DNA of 64,000 bases from Hyphodiscus hymeniophilus (GCA_016508695.1 VNKQ01000017.1:620001-684000), one strand, 5' to 3'; positions 25,416 through 36,978 are shown, counted from the stretch's first letter. Made by a program: numbers and translations. The notes: generated by a model not told the origin, from the letters alone.

Positions 25416-25860
25416 TCAACTACAAGGGTAGGAACTTCAAAATCCGCAATGTAAACAAAAATGTAAACAACCATTATAATTTATTGATTTCGCACTCAAA
25501 AGAGACCTAATTCAATGCTGAAGACACTGTCTTAGACCCTACGGACCTAGGGACCTTGCGCCCGAACGTAGCACTAATTCGGTCACGTGGTTGCGAAGGG
25601 ATTGCGCAGCCTGTAAGGGCTATACCTTCTGGGACAAGCCACGACTCCCACGAGGTATACTGGGTCAGAAATCAGCCAATCAAAGGCTGAATATTACTAG
25701 AAGATTAACTCGATTCGGTTGCAAAGAGTATAATATATCGCTATATAGAAAAGGGGGTTGTTTTGACCGGTACCATAGAAATAGAAACAATTGAGGGGGT
25801 GATTTCCAAAAATTAGAGCTCTGTGATTGGTCTCGCTTAACCAGGCGCCAGGCAGACTGC

Positions 25861-25901
25861 TGCCTCAGGTAGGGGGTGTGCGAGTTCAGCAGCTTAGGGG
25901 A
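25861..25901 (-). repeat. Right terminal inverted repeat of the MITE
   Basis: 41-nt inverted copy of 25372-25415; identical over the outer 30 nt. Confidence 0.8.
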
Positions 25902-26685
25902 TACCCGACTATGAAAGCCACAAAGAGGTCCTCATAACTCCATGAGACTGTTCAAGCTCTTTATAGGCAGAGAGAGAAGGATGGGGTGTTTTCAAAGAGG
26001 CTTAGAAGTTAGACGGAAATCCTGACCTGTTTTACTTTGTTATATCCAGGGATTATGTTGAATCACCAGTCGTTGTCGATGTGCCTATCGTGGATGACTT
26101 TGCTGCACCACCTATTGAAGGACTGCCGCCTATAATGGAAATAACTCACTCGGGTCCATTCAGATGTTGAGGCTTTGAAGAGAGAGTCGAGGTATTGCGC
26201 AAGGGCGTTGTATAAATTAGAGTGAGATTGGAACTCTGCAGAAGAGGGTCAGGGTTTTGGAGAATGCGTTGGGGCTTGAGGAGTGCTGAGCCGAACAAAG
26301 GGTACGTCCTGGGGTGATGCCGAAGAGACCAAGCACTTTCAAGAAAGCTATTGAGAAGTGTTGCCCAAGCCAAAGAAGATGGGACGTTCAGGGAGATGAT
26401 GGAGTTGGTGAGGAGATGGCCATCGACCGAAAGATACTAATGCATCATTCTCCTTCAGAAGCATTGGAGATTGCCTAAGGACCTTTGTTTGAGGATTTCA
26501 TTCTCTGCTTCGCATCGTGGTAGCGCGGTCTGGAAGGACGTCACATACCATGCTCAGGGCTTGTTCCGAATTTGTTTGATTTCAACATGGGCCAAGCCCG
26601 CTTTCCTATGCTAGCAATGCAATATGTGCATTTGGATATCCATTTCCAGACCTTAGTCGCCAAACGCCATATTACCCCAAAAGCC

Positions 26686-27429
26686 TCACTCCTCGTGCTC
26701 CATATCCTGATCTACATCCCCTGTTCCAAAGATATCATCCATAGTCCCACCTTCCTCGCCTTCAATACCAATTTCTTCAGCCGTCTCCACACCGTCCATC
26801 TGATCCCCGTTCGCAGTCTCAGGCTCCTCGTTCGGGAATTCATCCTTAAGACCCCACGGTACACCGGTTAGCACAAACCGCTCACTTGGCAATCTGACAC
26901 CCCACTCATTCTGCAGAACTCTGGGTAATGCTGTGGCATTCCTCTTCTGCGCTGTCTCCAGCAAGAATTCTTTACTCAAGCCTGCACTATTGCCCCCATT
27001 GAACTGATATTGCAATCTACTCTGTATTGCAAGCTGCACGGCGTTCGCGCTGACCTGACCATCTGCATCTCGGAATCCCCCACCCGGAGGAGCGTCTCGC
27101 GCACGCGTTTGCTGGGATATGTAGGCATCAGATGACAGGTGTAGAGCGTCGGAGAGGATGGATGACGAATGTCTGTATGCGAAGTCGAGGAGCTGAAGAG
27201 GTACACGCTCTTGGTAGGCCGTTACTCCCAAAGATGAGAGTAGCATATGTATGAGACGCGCATCACGAGGCCGTTTGCCCAAGCCATTATCTTGGATGGA
27301 GGTTGAGGGGACGGAGGGTTGTGTGATCGACATAGAGACTGGGCCGGGCTGGGAGGGAGCGCTAGGTTGCGAGGGAGGCGAAGCAGAATGTCCATTGGTT
27401 TGAGGGGCGTCGCCGTTGACTTCTGCCAT
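26686..27429 (-). CDS. taf9: Transcription initiation factor TFIID subunit 9 (TAF9)
   Basis: Single exon, 247 residues. After a ~50-residue Ser/Pro/Gln-rich leader comes the TAF9 histone fold: PRDARLIHMLLSSLGVTAY (54-72), LQLLDFAYRHSSSILSDALH (78-97), then VQLAIQSRLQYQF (131-143). The family's conserved C-terminal block follows, including LPRVLQNEWGVRLPSERF and the LTGVPW signature (~169-192). The tail is acidic. TAF9 pairs with TAF6 in a histone-like dimer and belongs to both TFIID and SAGA. An Ala/Gly-rich insertion of ~25 residues (105-126) lengthens the loop before the last helix, which fungi commonly vary. It diverges from HIS4 with 386 bp between the start codons. Confidence 0.9.
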   Translation of the reverse strand: MAEVNGDAPQTNGHSASPPSQPSAPSQPGPVSMSITQPSVPSTSIQDNGLGKRPRDARLIHMLLSSLGVTAYQERVPLQLLDFAYRHSSSILSDALHLSSDAYISQQTRARDAPPGGGFRDADGQVSANAVQLAIQSRLQYQFNGGNSAGLSKEFLLETAQKRNATALPRVLQNEWGVRLPSERFVLTGVPWGLKDEFPNEEPETANGDQMDGVETAEEIGIEGEEGGTMDDIFGTGDVDQDMEHEE

Positions 27430-27815
27430 TTTGAAGGTATACGTAGGAGTGGTGGAGGTGGTTTGAGACCAGAAGAGGTTATGATTGTATCATTACTTTG
27501 AATGTGATGGCGGGTTTGGAAATTTGGTGAAAATGGCCGTCGCAGCTCGAAAGACTCAGATCACTCCTAATCCTCAGCGCATGCGCACTGATATCCTTCC
27601 AAAGAGTGTATTTCTGAACTGAGATGAACGTTCCAAGTTGTCGATGAGGTTGTGGATCTGGTGTAAATCACAAGTTTTGGAGTTGCGAGAAGACATGACA
27701 TGAAGTTGATCCCTGTCAAAATTGAAGCACAGACAAGGTCTAAAAATGCCCCTCCATTGCGAAACCGCTCAGTCCTTGAGTCACCAACTCTTTTTAAAAA
27801 CCTTCAATTTTCACA
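27430..27815. other. Bidirectional TAF9-HIS4 promoter
   Basis: 386 bp between two divergent start codons, so the promoters of both genes must lie here. It contains a Gcn4/CPC1-type site (27777-27783), listed separately. No open reading frame of note. Confidence 0.6.
27777..27783 (+). promoter_or_regulatory. Putative Gcn4/CPC1 binding site (TGAGTCA)
   Basis: Perfect TGA(G/C)TCA heptamer 33 bp before the HIS4 start codon. Gcn4 (CPC1/CpcA in filamentous fungi) binds this motif to induce amino-acid biosynthesis genes, so placement before a histidine gene is meaningful. It lies close to the ATG and may fall in the transcribed leader. Confidence 0.45.
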
Positions 27816-30577
27816 ATGGACACAACTCTTCCCCTCCCATTTCTGCCAAGCGTCGATCTTGGTAAAGGAGCCTCGGAATCGAATGAAGGACTCAGCAGAA
27901 ATCAGCTCTCTTATTTGGGATGCGTTCATTTCGCAGCAACCAATTCCACTGTTGATACACTTCTGCAGTTTCTACAAAGACATGTGTCAATTGAGGCATA
28001 TGTTGATGTGAAGGAGATTGGATCCACTGAGGATATTGTTACGATACTGGATTCTGGAGCACGAACGGTCTTTGCGACAGCGATACAGTCCGAATCGTTG
28101 AAGATATATGGAGATCGTGTGGTACCCATCTTCTCTGCGCAAGACAAGACTCAGTCTACGAACGCATACTCCAATGGAGTGCTACTTGATGCTGCGGATC
28201 TATCTCATTCGAAATCCGTACTGGAACAATTGAGATCCAGCAAAGTCTCCCCCATATTCCTCACATCAGCGAAGAGCGATCTACAAGCATTCGTCAATTT
28301 CGCAACCGATTTCTCTGCCATTCCAATCCTTCCTGCTACGAAGCTCACGATAGAGAAGGGATCCCCAACTCAAATCTCAATACCAGAACTTGTTGGCGCC
28401 TCATGGATTTCCGATCGGGCAGACAAATTGATACCTACATTGGTTACGGACGAGAGAGGCATCGCCCTCGGCTTGGTATACAGTAGTCAGGAGAGCTTTA
28501 CAGAGTCATTGAAGACTGGTACGGGAGTTTATCAAAGTCGAAAGCGTGGCTTGTGGTACAAAGGTGCGACGTCCGGTGATACGCAGCAGCTTGTCAGAGT
28601 TTCCCTGGATTGTGATCAGGATTGCTTGAGATTCACGGTTCGACAGCAAGGCAGAGGTAAGTTCAGAGCTCAAGGTGCTTTGCCTCACATCTAACATTGA
28701 AAAAGGATTCTGCCACCTCCCTCAATCAACCTGTTTTGGGGACCTTCGAGGGATTTCCAAGCTTGAGAAGACTTTGATTGCGCGTAAGACCTCGGCACCT
28801 GAAGGCTCATATACTGCACGTCTATTCTCCGACGATAAGCTGCTGAGAGCGAAGATCATGGAGGAGGCGGAGGAACTGTGCGGCGCAAAGACCAAGGACG
28901 AGATCGCTTTCGAAGCTGCGGACTTGATATACTTTGCATTGACCAAGGCTGTCAGCTCAGGTGTAGGCCTTGCAGACATCGAGAGAAATCTGGACGCCAA
29001 GAGTGTGAAGGTCAAGCGGAGACAGGGTGACGCCAAAGAAAAGTGGGCTGCTAAAGAGGGCATTACCAATGGAACTACTAACGGGACCACCAACGGGACC
29101 TCCACTGAAGAGAAGGAGGTAGTGAAAGAAGCTGCTTCGATACCGAAACCAGCAGACGATCATGCTGGATTCAAGAATGGCCGAATCACCATGAAGAGAT
29201 ACAACGCAGCCACCACATCTCCAGCAGCACTCAAGGAAGCCCTTCAAAGACCTTCCCAGAAGTCTACGGAGATGATTATGGGAATTGTCAATCCAATCAT
29301 CAAGAGTGTACAAACTGGTGGAGATAAGGCATTACTAGACTACACCCATAAGTTCGAAAAAGCGACTTCGCTCACATCACCCGTCATTAAAGCTCCCTTC
29401 CCCAAGGAACTCATGAAACTAGCTCCCGAAATAATCGAGGCCATCGATGTCTCTTTCGAAAACATCCGCAAGTTCCATGCAGCACAAAAGGAAGACAAGC
29501 CACTGGAAGTCGAAACGATGCCTGGAATTGTCTGTAGCAGATTCGCACGTCCGATTGAGCGTGTGGGGTTATACGTCCCAGGAGGTACAGCAGTCTTACC
29601 AAGTACAGCGCTCATGCTTGGCGTACCGGCTATGGTGGCGGGCTGCAAGAAGATTGTCATTGCTTCTCCACCACGAGCAGATGGAAGCATCACACCCGAA
29701 ATCGTGTATGTTGCACACAGAGTTGGTGCAGAGAGCATTGTTCTTGCTGGTGGGGCTCAGGCCGTTGCCGCGATGGCATACGGAACTGAAAGCGTCAGCA
29801 AAGTCGACAAGATCCTTGGCCCTGGAAACCAATTTGTCACTGCAGCGAAGATGTATGTCAGCAACGACACTAATGCTGGTGTGAGCATCGATATGCCCGC
29901 TGGTCCATCTGAAGTTCTCGTTATTGCAGACAAAACTTCGAACCCAGCATTCGTGGCAAGCGATCTACTGTCACAGGCTGAACATGGTGTTGATTCTCAG
30001 GTCATCTTGATCGCAATCGATTTGGCCGAGAAGGAGCTGGCAGCGATTGAAGACGAGTTGCATGCTCAAGCCATGGCATTACCGAGAGTGGATATTGTTC
30101 GAGGAGCTATTGGGCACTCGGTCACTCTTGTCGTCAAGGACATTAAAGAAGCGTTGCGTCTGAGCAATGACTACGCACCCGAGCATCTGATACTGTCTTT
30201 CAAAGACGCAGCTTCCGCCGTAGATTTGGTGGAGAATGCCGGTAGTGTATTTATCGGGGAATGGACTCCCGAAAGCGTGGGCGATTATTCCGCTGGCGTC
30301 AACCACTCCTTGCGTGAGTTCTCTTTTCCACGCAACTTTCTTATGCCCTTTCTCTTCTCAACACTAACATTGAAAAGCAACCTACGGATACGCAAAGCAG
30401 TATTCAGGGGTCAATCTTGGCTCCTACATCAAGCACATCACAAGCTCGAATCTAACGCCAGAAGGTCTGCGAAATGTCGGAGGAGCGGTGATGCAGTTAG
30501 CTAAGGTGGAGGAGCTGGAGGCTCATAGGAGAGCTGTCAGCATTAGGCTGAAGTGGATGGATGAGAACATGAAATAG
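27816..30577 (+). CDS. his4: Histidine biosynthesis trifunctional protein (HisI-HisE-HisD)
   Basis: One polypeptide for three steps: phosphoribosyl-AMP cyclohydrolase, phosphoribosyl-ATP pyrophosphohydrolase and histidinol dehydrogenase. Exons are 27816..28656, 28706..30313 and 30378..30577 (introns 49 and 64 nt), giving 882 residues. HisI motifs are GLWYKGATSGD...DCDQDC...CHLPQSTCFG at about 245-300. HisE follows (LEKTLIARK...PEGSYTARLF...IMEEAEEL...FEAADLIYFAL). A linker carries three NGT repeats (TNGTTNGTTNGT). HisD motifs are RVGLYVPGGTA, GPGNQFVTAAK, DMPAGPSEVLV and SQAEHG. The last intron restores NHSLPTYGYAKQYSGV. The ~270-residue N-terminal extension before HisI is usual in the fungal enzyme. 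The gene lies head to head with TAF9. Confidence 0.95.
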
Positions 30578-31164
30578 ATGGCCGGGCACAATGTAAAAGT
30601 TCTCGTTTATCCGTTGCAGGACTCGGTTACTTTTCACATTGTGAGTTGTTTCATATTTCGTGGTGCTCGTGATCCAGCAGGTTTATTGTCCGCCCACTCC
30701 TTCGTTGCGTTTGTCTGAATACTCGGTCCTCGTTCTTGCTTGGGAACTCGTGCTTGCTTGTAGTCTCCCTCGATGCCCCACCTATCGTAGCCACTCTCAT
30801 ATGTCACAGTATGCTCCTCGGCCTATCTTTGCGATCATATCTTTAGATTGCCTTGGCTCGATTACAGCTCCTCTCACGGAAGTGTACTCGAAGCGTCCCA
30901 ACCTCACGGACCAAGTTGGAATATTATTTCATGGTCGCTTGCGGTGGAAACACTTTATCACAATTGCAACTTCATCGTTACGCATGGACAGGTTCGTGAA
31001 AAATCAATGGTAATTGAGGTGACGGCACCGCCGTCAAGCAACGCAGTGGCTTGCTCGAGTTACAGAAAGCAATCGGTCATCAGGATTTCAGACGCGAAGC
31101 GCAGAAACTAGAAACGTAAAATGGAGACCAAAACTACTTCAATGTGCAATCAGAGCCTTATCCA
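30578..31164. other. Convergent intergenic region
   Basis: HIS4 (plus) and the sugar transporter (minus) end towards each other here; both 3' ends lie in this spacer. No gene seen. Confidence 0.5.
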
Positions 31165-33092
31165 TTAAGCAGCAGTTTCCTGAGTCTGTATGCCTCTCTT
31201 CTCATCATGAATAGCCACCGCAATATCATCAGATTGAAGTTCCTTCTCCACTTGGTGAATGTCAATATGTGAGACCTCTGCATCGTCGCCATCGAAGATC
31301 TTGGCCAACTCCTCGAGAGTGGGGCCTCGGGTCTCAACATAGAAGAAGTAAACAAAGAGGAATTCAAGGAAGATCCAGATCTGTGAGAATATGTCAGTAA
31401 GTGGGCAGGTGGGAGGTGAGAGGGATTACACGCACGGTGTAGAAGAGCTCGAAGTTCCAGTGGTGGGGAAGGTTCTCCCACGCGATGGGGTTGGTGTAGT
31501 TCCCGAGAACCAAAGCCGCTTGGACGGTCAGATTCATTATCATCAACCCCTTCGCACGTAACTTGTATGGGAGAATCTCCAAGGTGTATGCGACGAGGAG
31601 ACCCGACCAAGCAAGGGCATAGAAGACGCCAAACAACCAAACCCAAACAATCTGAGGGTAGCCGGCTGTCTTGACTTTGGTTTCATTGCTGTTCTCAAAG
31701 ACGGCAGCTGTGACGGTCCAAGCCAAGAACATGCAGCACATGCCAGCGGTCGCAATCAGGAAGAGGGGCCGTCGTCCAACACGGTCAATGAGGAAAGCGC
31801 AGCTAACAGACACTATGAGACTGAGCAGAGTCTGTCCTCCGTTGAGTGGGATCTTTTGATTTTGATCCTTGATGCCAGTGCTCGTGTAGATTAGATTCAT
31901 GTAGTTGCTGAACAAGGCATTTCCGGAGTACTGGGAGATTATGCCAAGAGAAACGAGGAGCATCAATCGATATCGGTTACCTTTTGTCTTCAAGAAGTCC
32001 GTGTAGTTGCTGGTCTTCTGGTACTCAAACTCAAGTCTGAGAGTCTCCTTGATTTCGCGGAACTCGAATTGAACAGTGGCGTTCTGGCTGTCACCATTGG
32101 CATGGTAGTAAGAAAGCGTGTGCAGTGCCTCCTCGTATCTTTCCTTGGATATGTGCCATCTTGGAGATTCTGGGACCCCTGAGACGAAGTCAGTGATCTG
32201 GATTAAGGCTGTTGAAGTGAGTCTTACAGTAGATGAACATGATTTGAATAACTGCAGGCACAACTTGAATAAGGGTAAGAGTTCTCCAAGCCCATTCATT
32301 GTGAATCGATGCCGTAGCCCAGGCGAGCCAAGCAACAGCTAATTCGACGTTACTAATGATCCTAAATTCAGGGGCAAAATTCTTACTAAGAGCACCCAAG
32401 TTCCACAAGCAATTATAAACTGCAGTGACCTTGCCTCTGTGTTGCGGATGGCAGATTTCGGTCAAGAGAAGGGGAGACGCCATCTGTGCAAGACTGCTGC
32501 CGAAACCAAGAAGGAATCTACCTCCAACGTACACTAGGATACTGTCAGTTGTTATCTCGAGTTTCACATTGGATGTTCCTTACTTCCGTATCCATTGGCG
32601 AATGTGCCAATAAATCCTCCGACAATCATGAGAACACAACCGACAGCAATGGGAATTTTACGTCCCCACCAATCAGCCATATACGGGCTGGAACAACTTA
32701 GATTGAGCAAGCTGTCGGGTGTAGGGTTCCATTATCAGGATGAGACTCACACACAGGGATAGCTGCAAAGAGAACCAATCTGATAGATGGCATTCATCAA
32801 ACCAAGTCTGCCTCCGGTCGGAGCATGGAAGTAGGCTTGCCATGCATCCAAGTTTTGGGAGGTGTTGAGTAACATTCTGATATCTTGGTCAGTCACCGTC
32901 TACCAAAGGATGCAGGTTCGGCTCTTACCCATCGTAACCCGTGGTTGCCGATGCAATGCAAAGAACTACAGCCCAGGAGTATAGTCTTCTGAGTCCTGGG
33001 TCAGACCACCAATTGACCCTTTGCAACTCTGGTGCCTCAGCCTGAGCGACTTCGCGCTCGGCATCCAATTTCGCGATGCCGACAGTCACCAT
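31165..33092 (-). CDS. MFS sugar transporter (lactose permease-like)
   Basis: Major facilitator, sugar porter family, expected to be a 12-helix plasma-membrane proton symporter. Seven exons fit in phase: 33092..32929, 32876..32751, 32687..32584, 32533..32387, 32338..32228, 32178..31436 and 31380..31165; introns are 48-63 nt; 536 residues. Family marks: TTGYDGMLLNTSQNLDAWQA at the end of helix 1, ADWWGRK after helix 2, GRFLLGFGSS in helix 4, WVPESPRW after helix 6, DRVGRRPLF after helix 8, and YVETRGPTLEEL after helix 12. Start chosen at MVTVGIAKLDAE because the frame upstream is non-family sequence. In intron 3 the first acceptor AG is skipped in favour of CTAG at 32534, since the first leads to a stop. 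The substrate cannot be read from sequence; lactose/cellobiose-type disaccharides are a guess from the subfamily. Confidence 0.9.
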
Positions 33093-35538
33093 TTTGTTGA
33101 GGTACTCTAGACTGCTGTGTTTTGAATTGAGAGACCCACTATACCTTTGTCTGCCAGGAAAAGAAAGACAATATGATTGAGGAGAAACTGGGATCTGACA
33201 GCGACTGAGACTGCCTTTAAGCAGGCATAGCCTGACTATTGAACGAGAGCTGACTACTGACCTGGAATTGAAGCAAAATAGCATTTAGCCGGATAGGTTA
33301 AAGTGGGTTGTCCAGCTCCAGCACGTCGGGGAGGAGATCTGGAGTATCACCAGCTCGCAATACCTACATCAACTTCCCCACGATCTGGTTTGTGGTTAGA
33401 CTGGTTGACCCCGCTCTACAAATTGCGGGGTGCAAAGGTGGGGTAGAGCTAATGCCAGGACCCTGCACCGTAGGTACATTAGGTCCAGAAATTGTGACCA
33501 CCACTGCCGAGACACTCGCCGAATTACCTTACTGTACTGACAAGGCAATGCACGCTTTTTGCTTTCACTTATCATGAACCGAGTATATAATAGCAATCCA
33601 AAAATCAATGAAATTTGAACCCTTGTTCATATATTTACCAAAAGAGCTCAAACTCCAAGATACCAATATAAGCCAAAGAATAACAAATTTATAACCCTAC
33701 TACCTTATGATTTAAGTTTGCTTCGATTCGTGTACATTTCGTACGAGAAAAGAAGTGTTCCTTCTATACGGAGGGTCGAAGTTGCAACTTTTGTTCCTAC
33801 CTAAGGAAGCAGGTTTCCTACCTACAGTCGGATGCCTACTTCCACTCTTAACCTCTGGTGCTCGAGCTCCTGTCGCGTGGTCGGCAAGCGGGGCTACATG
33901 GCCGGGAATTCGGATAAATACAACCCTCGTAGTGGTGGTTGGAACAGATTGTTTGCCATTGTGGTCGAAATCAGCTTGATAGGTCACATGGTGGTGAGAG
34001 AGATAATGGCCTGGACCAATTGCGAGGACAACATTTCACGAATCGATTTGCCATGAAGTTACTACTGAAGAATTAGCTCCATTCCCGCGAATGCAACAGA
34101 ATGTATGGAGTGCCTTGACACGGATCGGCAGCGGCGAGCTCGTCCAAGCACGGCTTTTTCATGCGAGTTCGTCTATCTGAACTCCATTCCTAGACATTCG
34201 ACAAAGATCGGCAGCGGCGAGCTCGTCTATTTGAACTTGATTCCCAGATTAGACATCCGAGAAAGATCAGGAAAGTTGGCAATCAGGAGACTTCCAGCCA
34301 GACCAACTTGGAGGGTCTCATAAATGAGACCAGCGAGACACCCTTCGCCCGAAGTGTGTTCGATCCTTCCCCCCAGACCGAGAGACTTGCAAGGATCGAT
34401 ACTGTGGTGTAACTTAAAATGCGGATGCTCCAAATGAAAGACGCATCTCGAGCAGATCGACCCAGAAGATGGGACGGTCAAGACCGAAAAACGGTGCGGG
34501 ATCTGAGATTTTATAGCTCCATAATCAACACCGATAGGTTGGTAAAGCTAGACTAGGACTAGAGCTGTGCAGAATGCAATCAATCTATCAGGAGATATAG
34601 CGCCGGTACCACCAACGGTTCTGAAATGCGGAGAAACGTGAAGGGGAATTCGAGAACTTGAATTGAGTAGTTCTTTCAAACCTAGCAATATGCAAATTTT
34701 AGCCGCGAAATTGCTACCCGTGGGCCGTGGTATCGAGCAGCACCACTGGGGAGTGTTAAAAGATTCTGGAATGGCGATGCTTGGACCCACGAGTGGCGGG
34801 TAACTTCACAGGGTTCTTAGTTTTCTCCACACTCCTTGATGGATCAATCATCTTCATCGCTTTCTTCAAAGTGGTAACATTTATTTACGCTGTGAATGGA
34901 AGCTCATGAATCATGACTACTGACTAAATAACAATGTTATGGAGGAAGACACTTGACGGTTCCTGTGCTGGAGAGGGACTCATTCGAAGCTAGCCACGCA
35001 CTTATTGACAATGACGCCCTAAACAAAACAAGTCCTACGCCGACAACTACGTCTGCGAAACACAGATTATGTTGTTAACGGGATACTGAGCTGAAAGGCG
35101 ATATGGCAGATTGGATAATAGAAGGTTATAGACAGTAGCTTGTCGTGCCAGAGCTAGATGAGCCAAATATTCTTCACACTTGGTCATATGTCACGCTGCT
35201 GGTGTTCAGGACTTTTCGGAAGCTTATTTGAGAGAGCAAATCTATCGACCAACTACGCCGATCAAGAATTTGGACGTCTAACAGACAAGGGACTCCTTTA
35301 TTAAATCCATCCAGGTAGATGCCTGTGGCCAATAATCGTTCTGGGGCAGATAGCCATGTTCACAAGACGGAGACTTCCGAGAGACTTCCCCACGAGATAG
35401 TCATGAGTTCCATTTATACCTTCTAGCAGCATCCACCGATATTCCAGGTTCTATACCAAAATGACCACTTGCGCCTCCATATGCATATGCGACGACACTT
35501 GAACCTAACACCAATCCATTATCGACATTCTTTGTCTC
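33093..35538. other. Long gene-free spacer
   Basis: Almost 2.5 kb between the promoter side of the sugar transporter and the 3' end of the zinc transporter, with no supportable gene. Short frames on both strands start poorly. It contains an imperfect direct repeat (34123-34260, listed separately). Confidence 0.5.
34123..34260. repeat. Imperfect direct repeat
   Basis: The 22-nt block gatcggcagcggcgagctcg+tc occurs at 34123-34144 and again at 34206-34227. A related block (gcgagttcgtctatctgaac) at 34163 matches the second copy plus following sequence (gcgagctcgtctatttgaac, 34217). It looks like local duplication; no known element recognised. Confidence 0.6.
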
Positions 35539-36978
35539 TTAAGCCCATGCGCCGACGAGTGACATGAGTATCGCTCCTCCGAATACACACCCGAAAGCTT
35601 CCCATCTCCTTCGTCCCTCTAAGACGATGTAACTCTGGTCGCTCAAAAAGTCCTCCGAAAGTAACTGGACTAGTCCTGCAAACAAGAGAAGCCCAGAAGA
35701 GATCGCATTCATGAATCCAACCATCAGTAATCCCGCAGCGCTTTGGGGATCATAAAGATTGTGCACGATCAATCCAATTGCCTGCCCGATTGGTGTCGTC
35801 GTCCCATATGCCAAAACCATAAGCCACGGTCTGGGGGAGTGCTTGGGGAAGTTGATAGCTGCGATTCGAGACCCGAGAGCAAGTCCTTCGAAAGACTGGT
35901 GGAAAGAAATTGCTACCAAGAAAACAACGAAAGGCGGTCCGGTAGCTACGGACACAGCCATTCCGATAAATATACTGTGAAACAATATACCAGCTTCTAA
36001 GAGTAGACATTGCAGAACTTGCTTCTTACGTTCTTCGTCGGCCGTGAAAGGCTTTGGAATAACGGGCATGGGTGTCTCGATGTCGTGGGAAGGAGCGAAA
36101 GTTGGGGTGGTAGGATCAAGTTCGTCTTCATCGAGGTCGAGATCGGAATCATCGTTTTCGTCTTCATCGTGGTAATTGTGTGGTCTATTGTCTTTGGCTT
36201 CAGGTGAAAAGACTGGCAGAGGTGAGACGCCTGCAACCAGCCCTTCCGATGCATCCACATCCTCCAATTCTATATCATTCGGTCTATGGTTCATACCCAA
36301 CTTTCCTAATCTGCCATTCTTCTTTATCCGTGGAGGTTCTGTAGTCCCATTGGTCCCGTGGTTATGCGTCTCCTCCTCACCCTCTGGTATCGCATCCCAT
36401 ACCGGGCCATGAGAGTGGGAATGCCCTGCTCCTCTGGTCCTCAGGAACATTTCGAGTCCCACCACGATCAATGCCGAGAACATGGCAACCAGGCCTGCCA
36501 AGGGTTTATATGTTGCACTGAAGAAGTCGGGTAGACAGGGATCTGTGAGGGAGTTGAAAGCTGTTGGAAGGAGGTGCACGAATGCTGTCGCAATCAAAAC
36601 GCCGGTACCGAAATGCTGGGAATAGAAGATGAATCTACCTGCTACGGAGTTCTTGGATGTCCGGCGTGATAAGAGGGGGAATCCGCAAGCTGTGTAAACA
36701 TTAGGTTGATTCAAGCTGAAGAGTGGGGAGCATGCCAGCTGTGCTCAGAGCCAATATCAGAACCAGGGCAAAGACATGCGCTGAAGTATTATAGTGGCCC
36801 TTCTCCCCTGAGCCGCACATAGGTTTCGTAGTATCTTCATCTCGTCGTGCTAACTCGGCCCTGAGAAAGTCTGTGGATATACTGGACCAAGGCGACGCTG
36901 GGAGTTTTTAGAATTGAGTTGGAAACAAGGGAGAGTGAAGATGCCTTTACCTGAGCTACCAGCATCTTGGTTGACCAT
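35539..36978 (-). CDS. ZIP-family zinc/iron transporter (Zrt-like)
   Basis: Plasma-membrane divalent metal importer of the ZIP family. Exons are 36978..36951 (28 nt), 36870..36736 and 36689..35539; introns are 80 nt (GTAAAG...CACAG) and 46 nt (GC-AG donor); 437 residues. The N-terminus ends in the family-typical CGSGEKGHYNTSAHVFA, followed by helix 1. Helix pair ACGFPLLSRR and HFGTGVLIATAFVHLLP (metal-binding His) come next. A long cytosolic loop has a HSHSHG metal-binding cluster and an acidic DDSDLDLDEDELD run. Then HSIFIGMAV and HQSFEGLALGSRI, the two metal-site motifs of helices 4 and 5. The short first exon is a prediction from phase and splice signals; the alternative start is the Met of MCGSGEKG in exon 2. 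Likely induced by zinc shortage, but I saw no clear Zap1-type site. Confidence 0.88.

Larger units (their letters stand above)
25372..25901. mobile_element. MITE-like DNA transposon, 530 bp, TA target duplication
   Basis: The two ends are inverted copies: the left end reads TCCCCTAAGCTGCTGAACTC onward and the right end is its reverse complement. Both are flanked by TA (25370-25371 and 25902-25903), the target duplication of the Tc1/mariner superfamily, which includes fungal Fot1/pogo elements. The interior is AT-rich and too short for a transposase; the only open frame (25591-25794) shows no recognisable domain. Non-autonomous, dependent on a transposase elsewhere (inference). Superfamily is inferred from TA alone. 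Confidence 0.75.
25302..26470 (+). pseudogene. Decayed gene split by a MITE
   Basis: An ATG in good context (caaaatgtc, 25302) opens a short frame, MSSRFKPPQPTNELTTMHSF, that runs into the left end of the MITE. After the right end, coding-like pieces continue: PDYESHKEVLITP right at the junction; an exon-like frame 26051-26170 after a good acceptor (atatccag), with 39 residues such as DYVESPVVVDVPIVDDF; then heptad-like fragments (RVEVLRKGVV, RVRVLENALGLEE) broken by stops around 26180-26280. The pieces are in different frames. I infer one gene destroyed by insertion and later point decay. The family is not recognised. Confidence 0.35.
24779..26685. other. Spacer holding a MITE and a gene relic
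   Basis: Region downstream of RPB1 and beyond the 3' end of TAF9. It contains the RPB1 3' flank (open frame 24768-25118, no recognisable protein), a decayed gene (25302-26470) and, inside it, a 530-bp element with terminal inverted repeats. No intact gene is seen. Confidence 0.6.

Noticed and set aside
25591..25794. 67-codon frame inside the MITE as a transposase remnant
   Set aside because: No DDE/D or helix-turn-helix pattern visible; likely chance.
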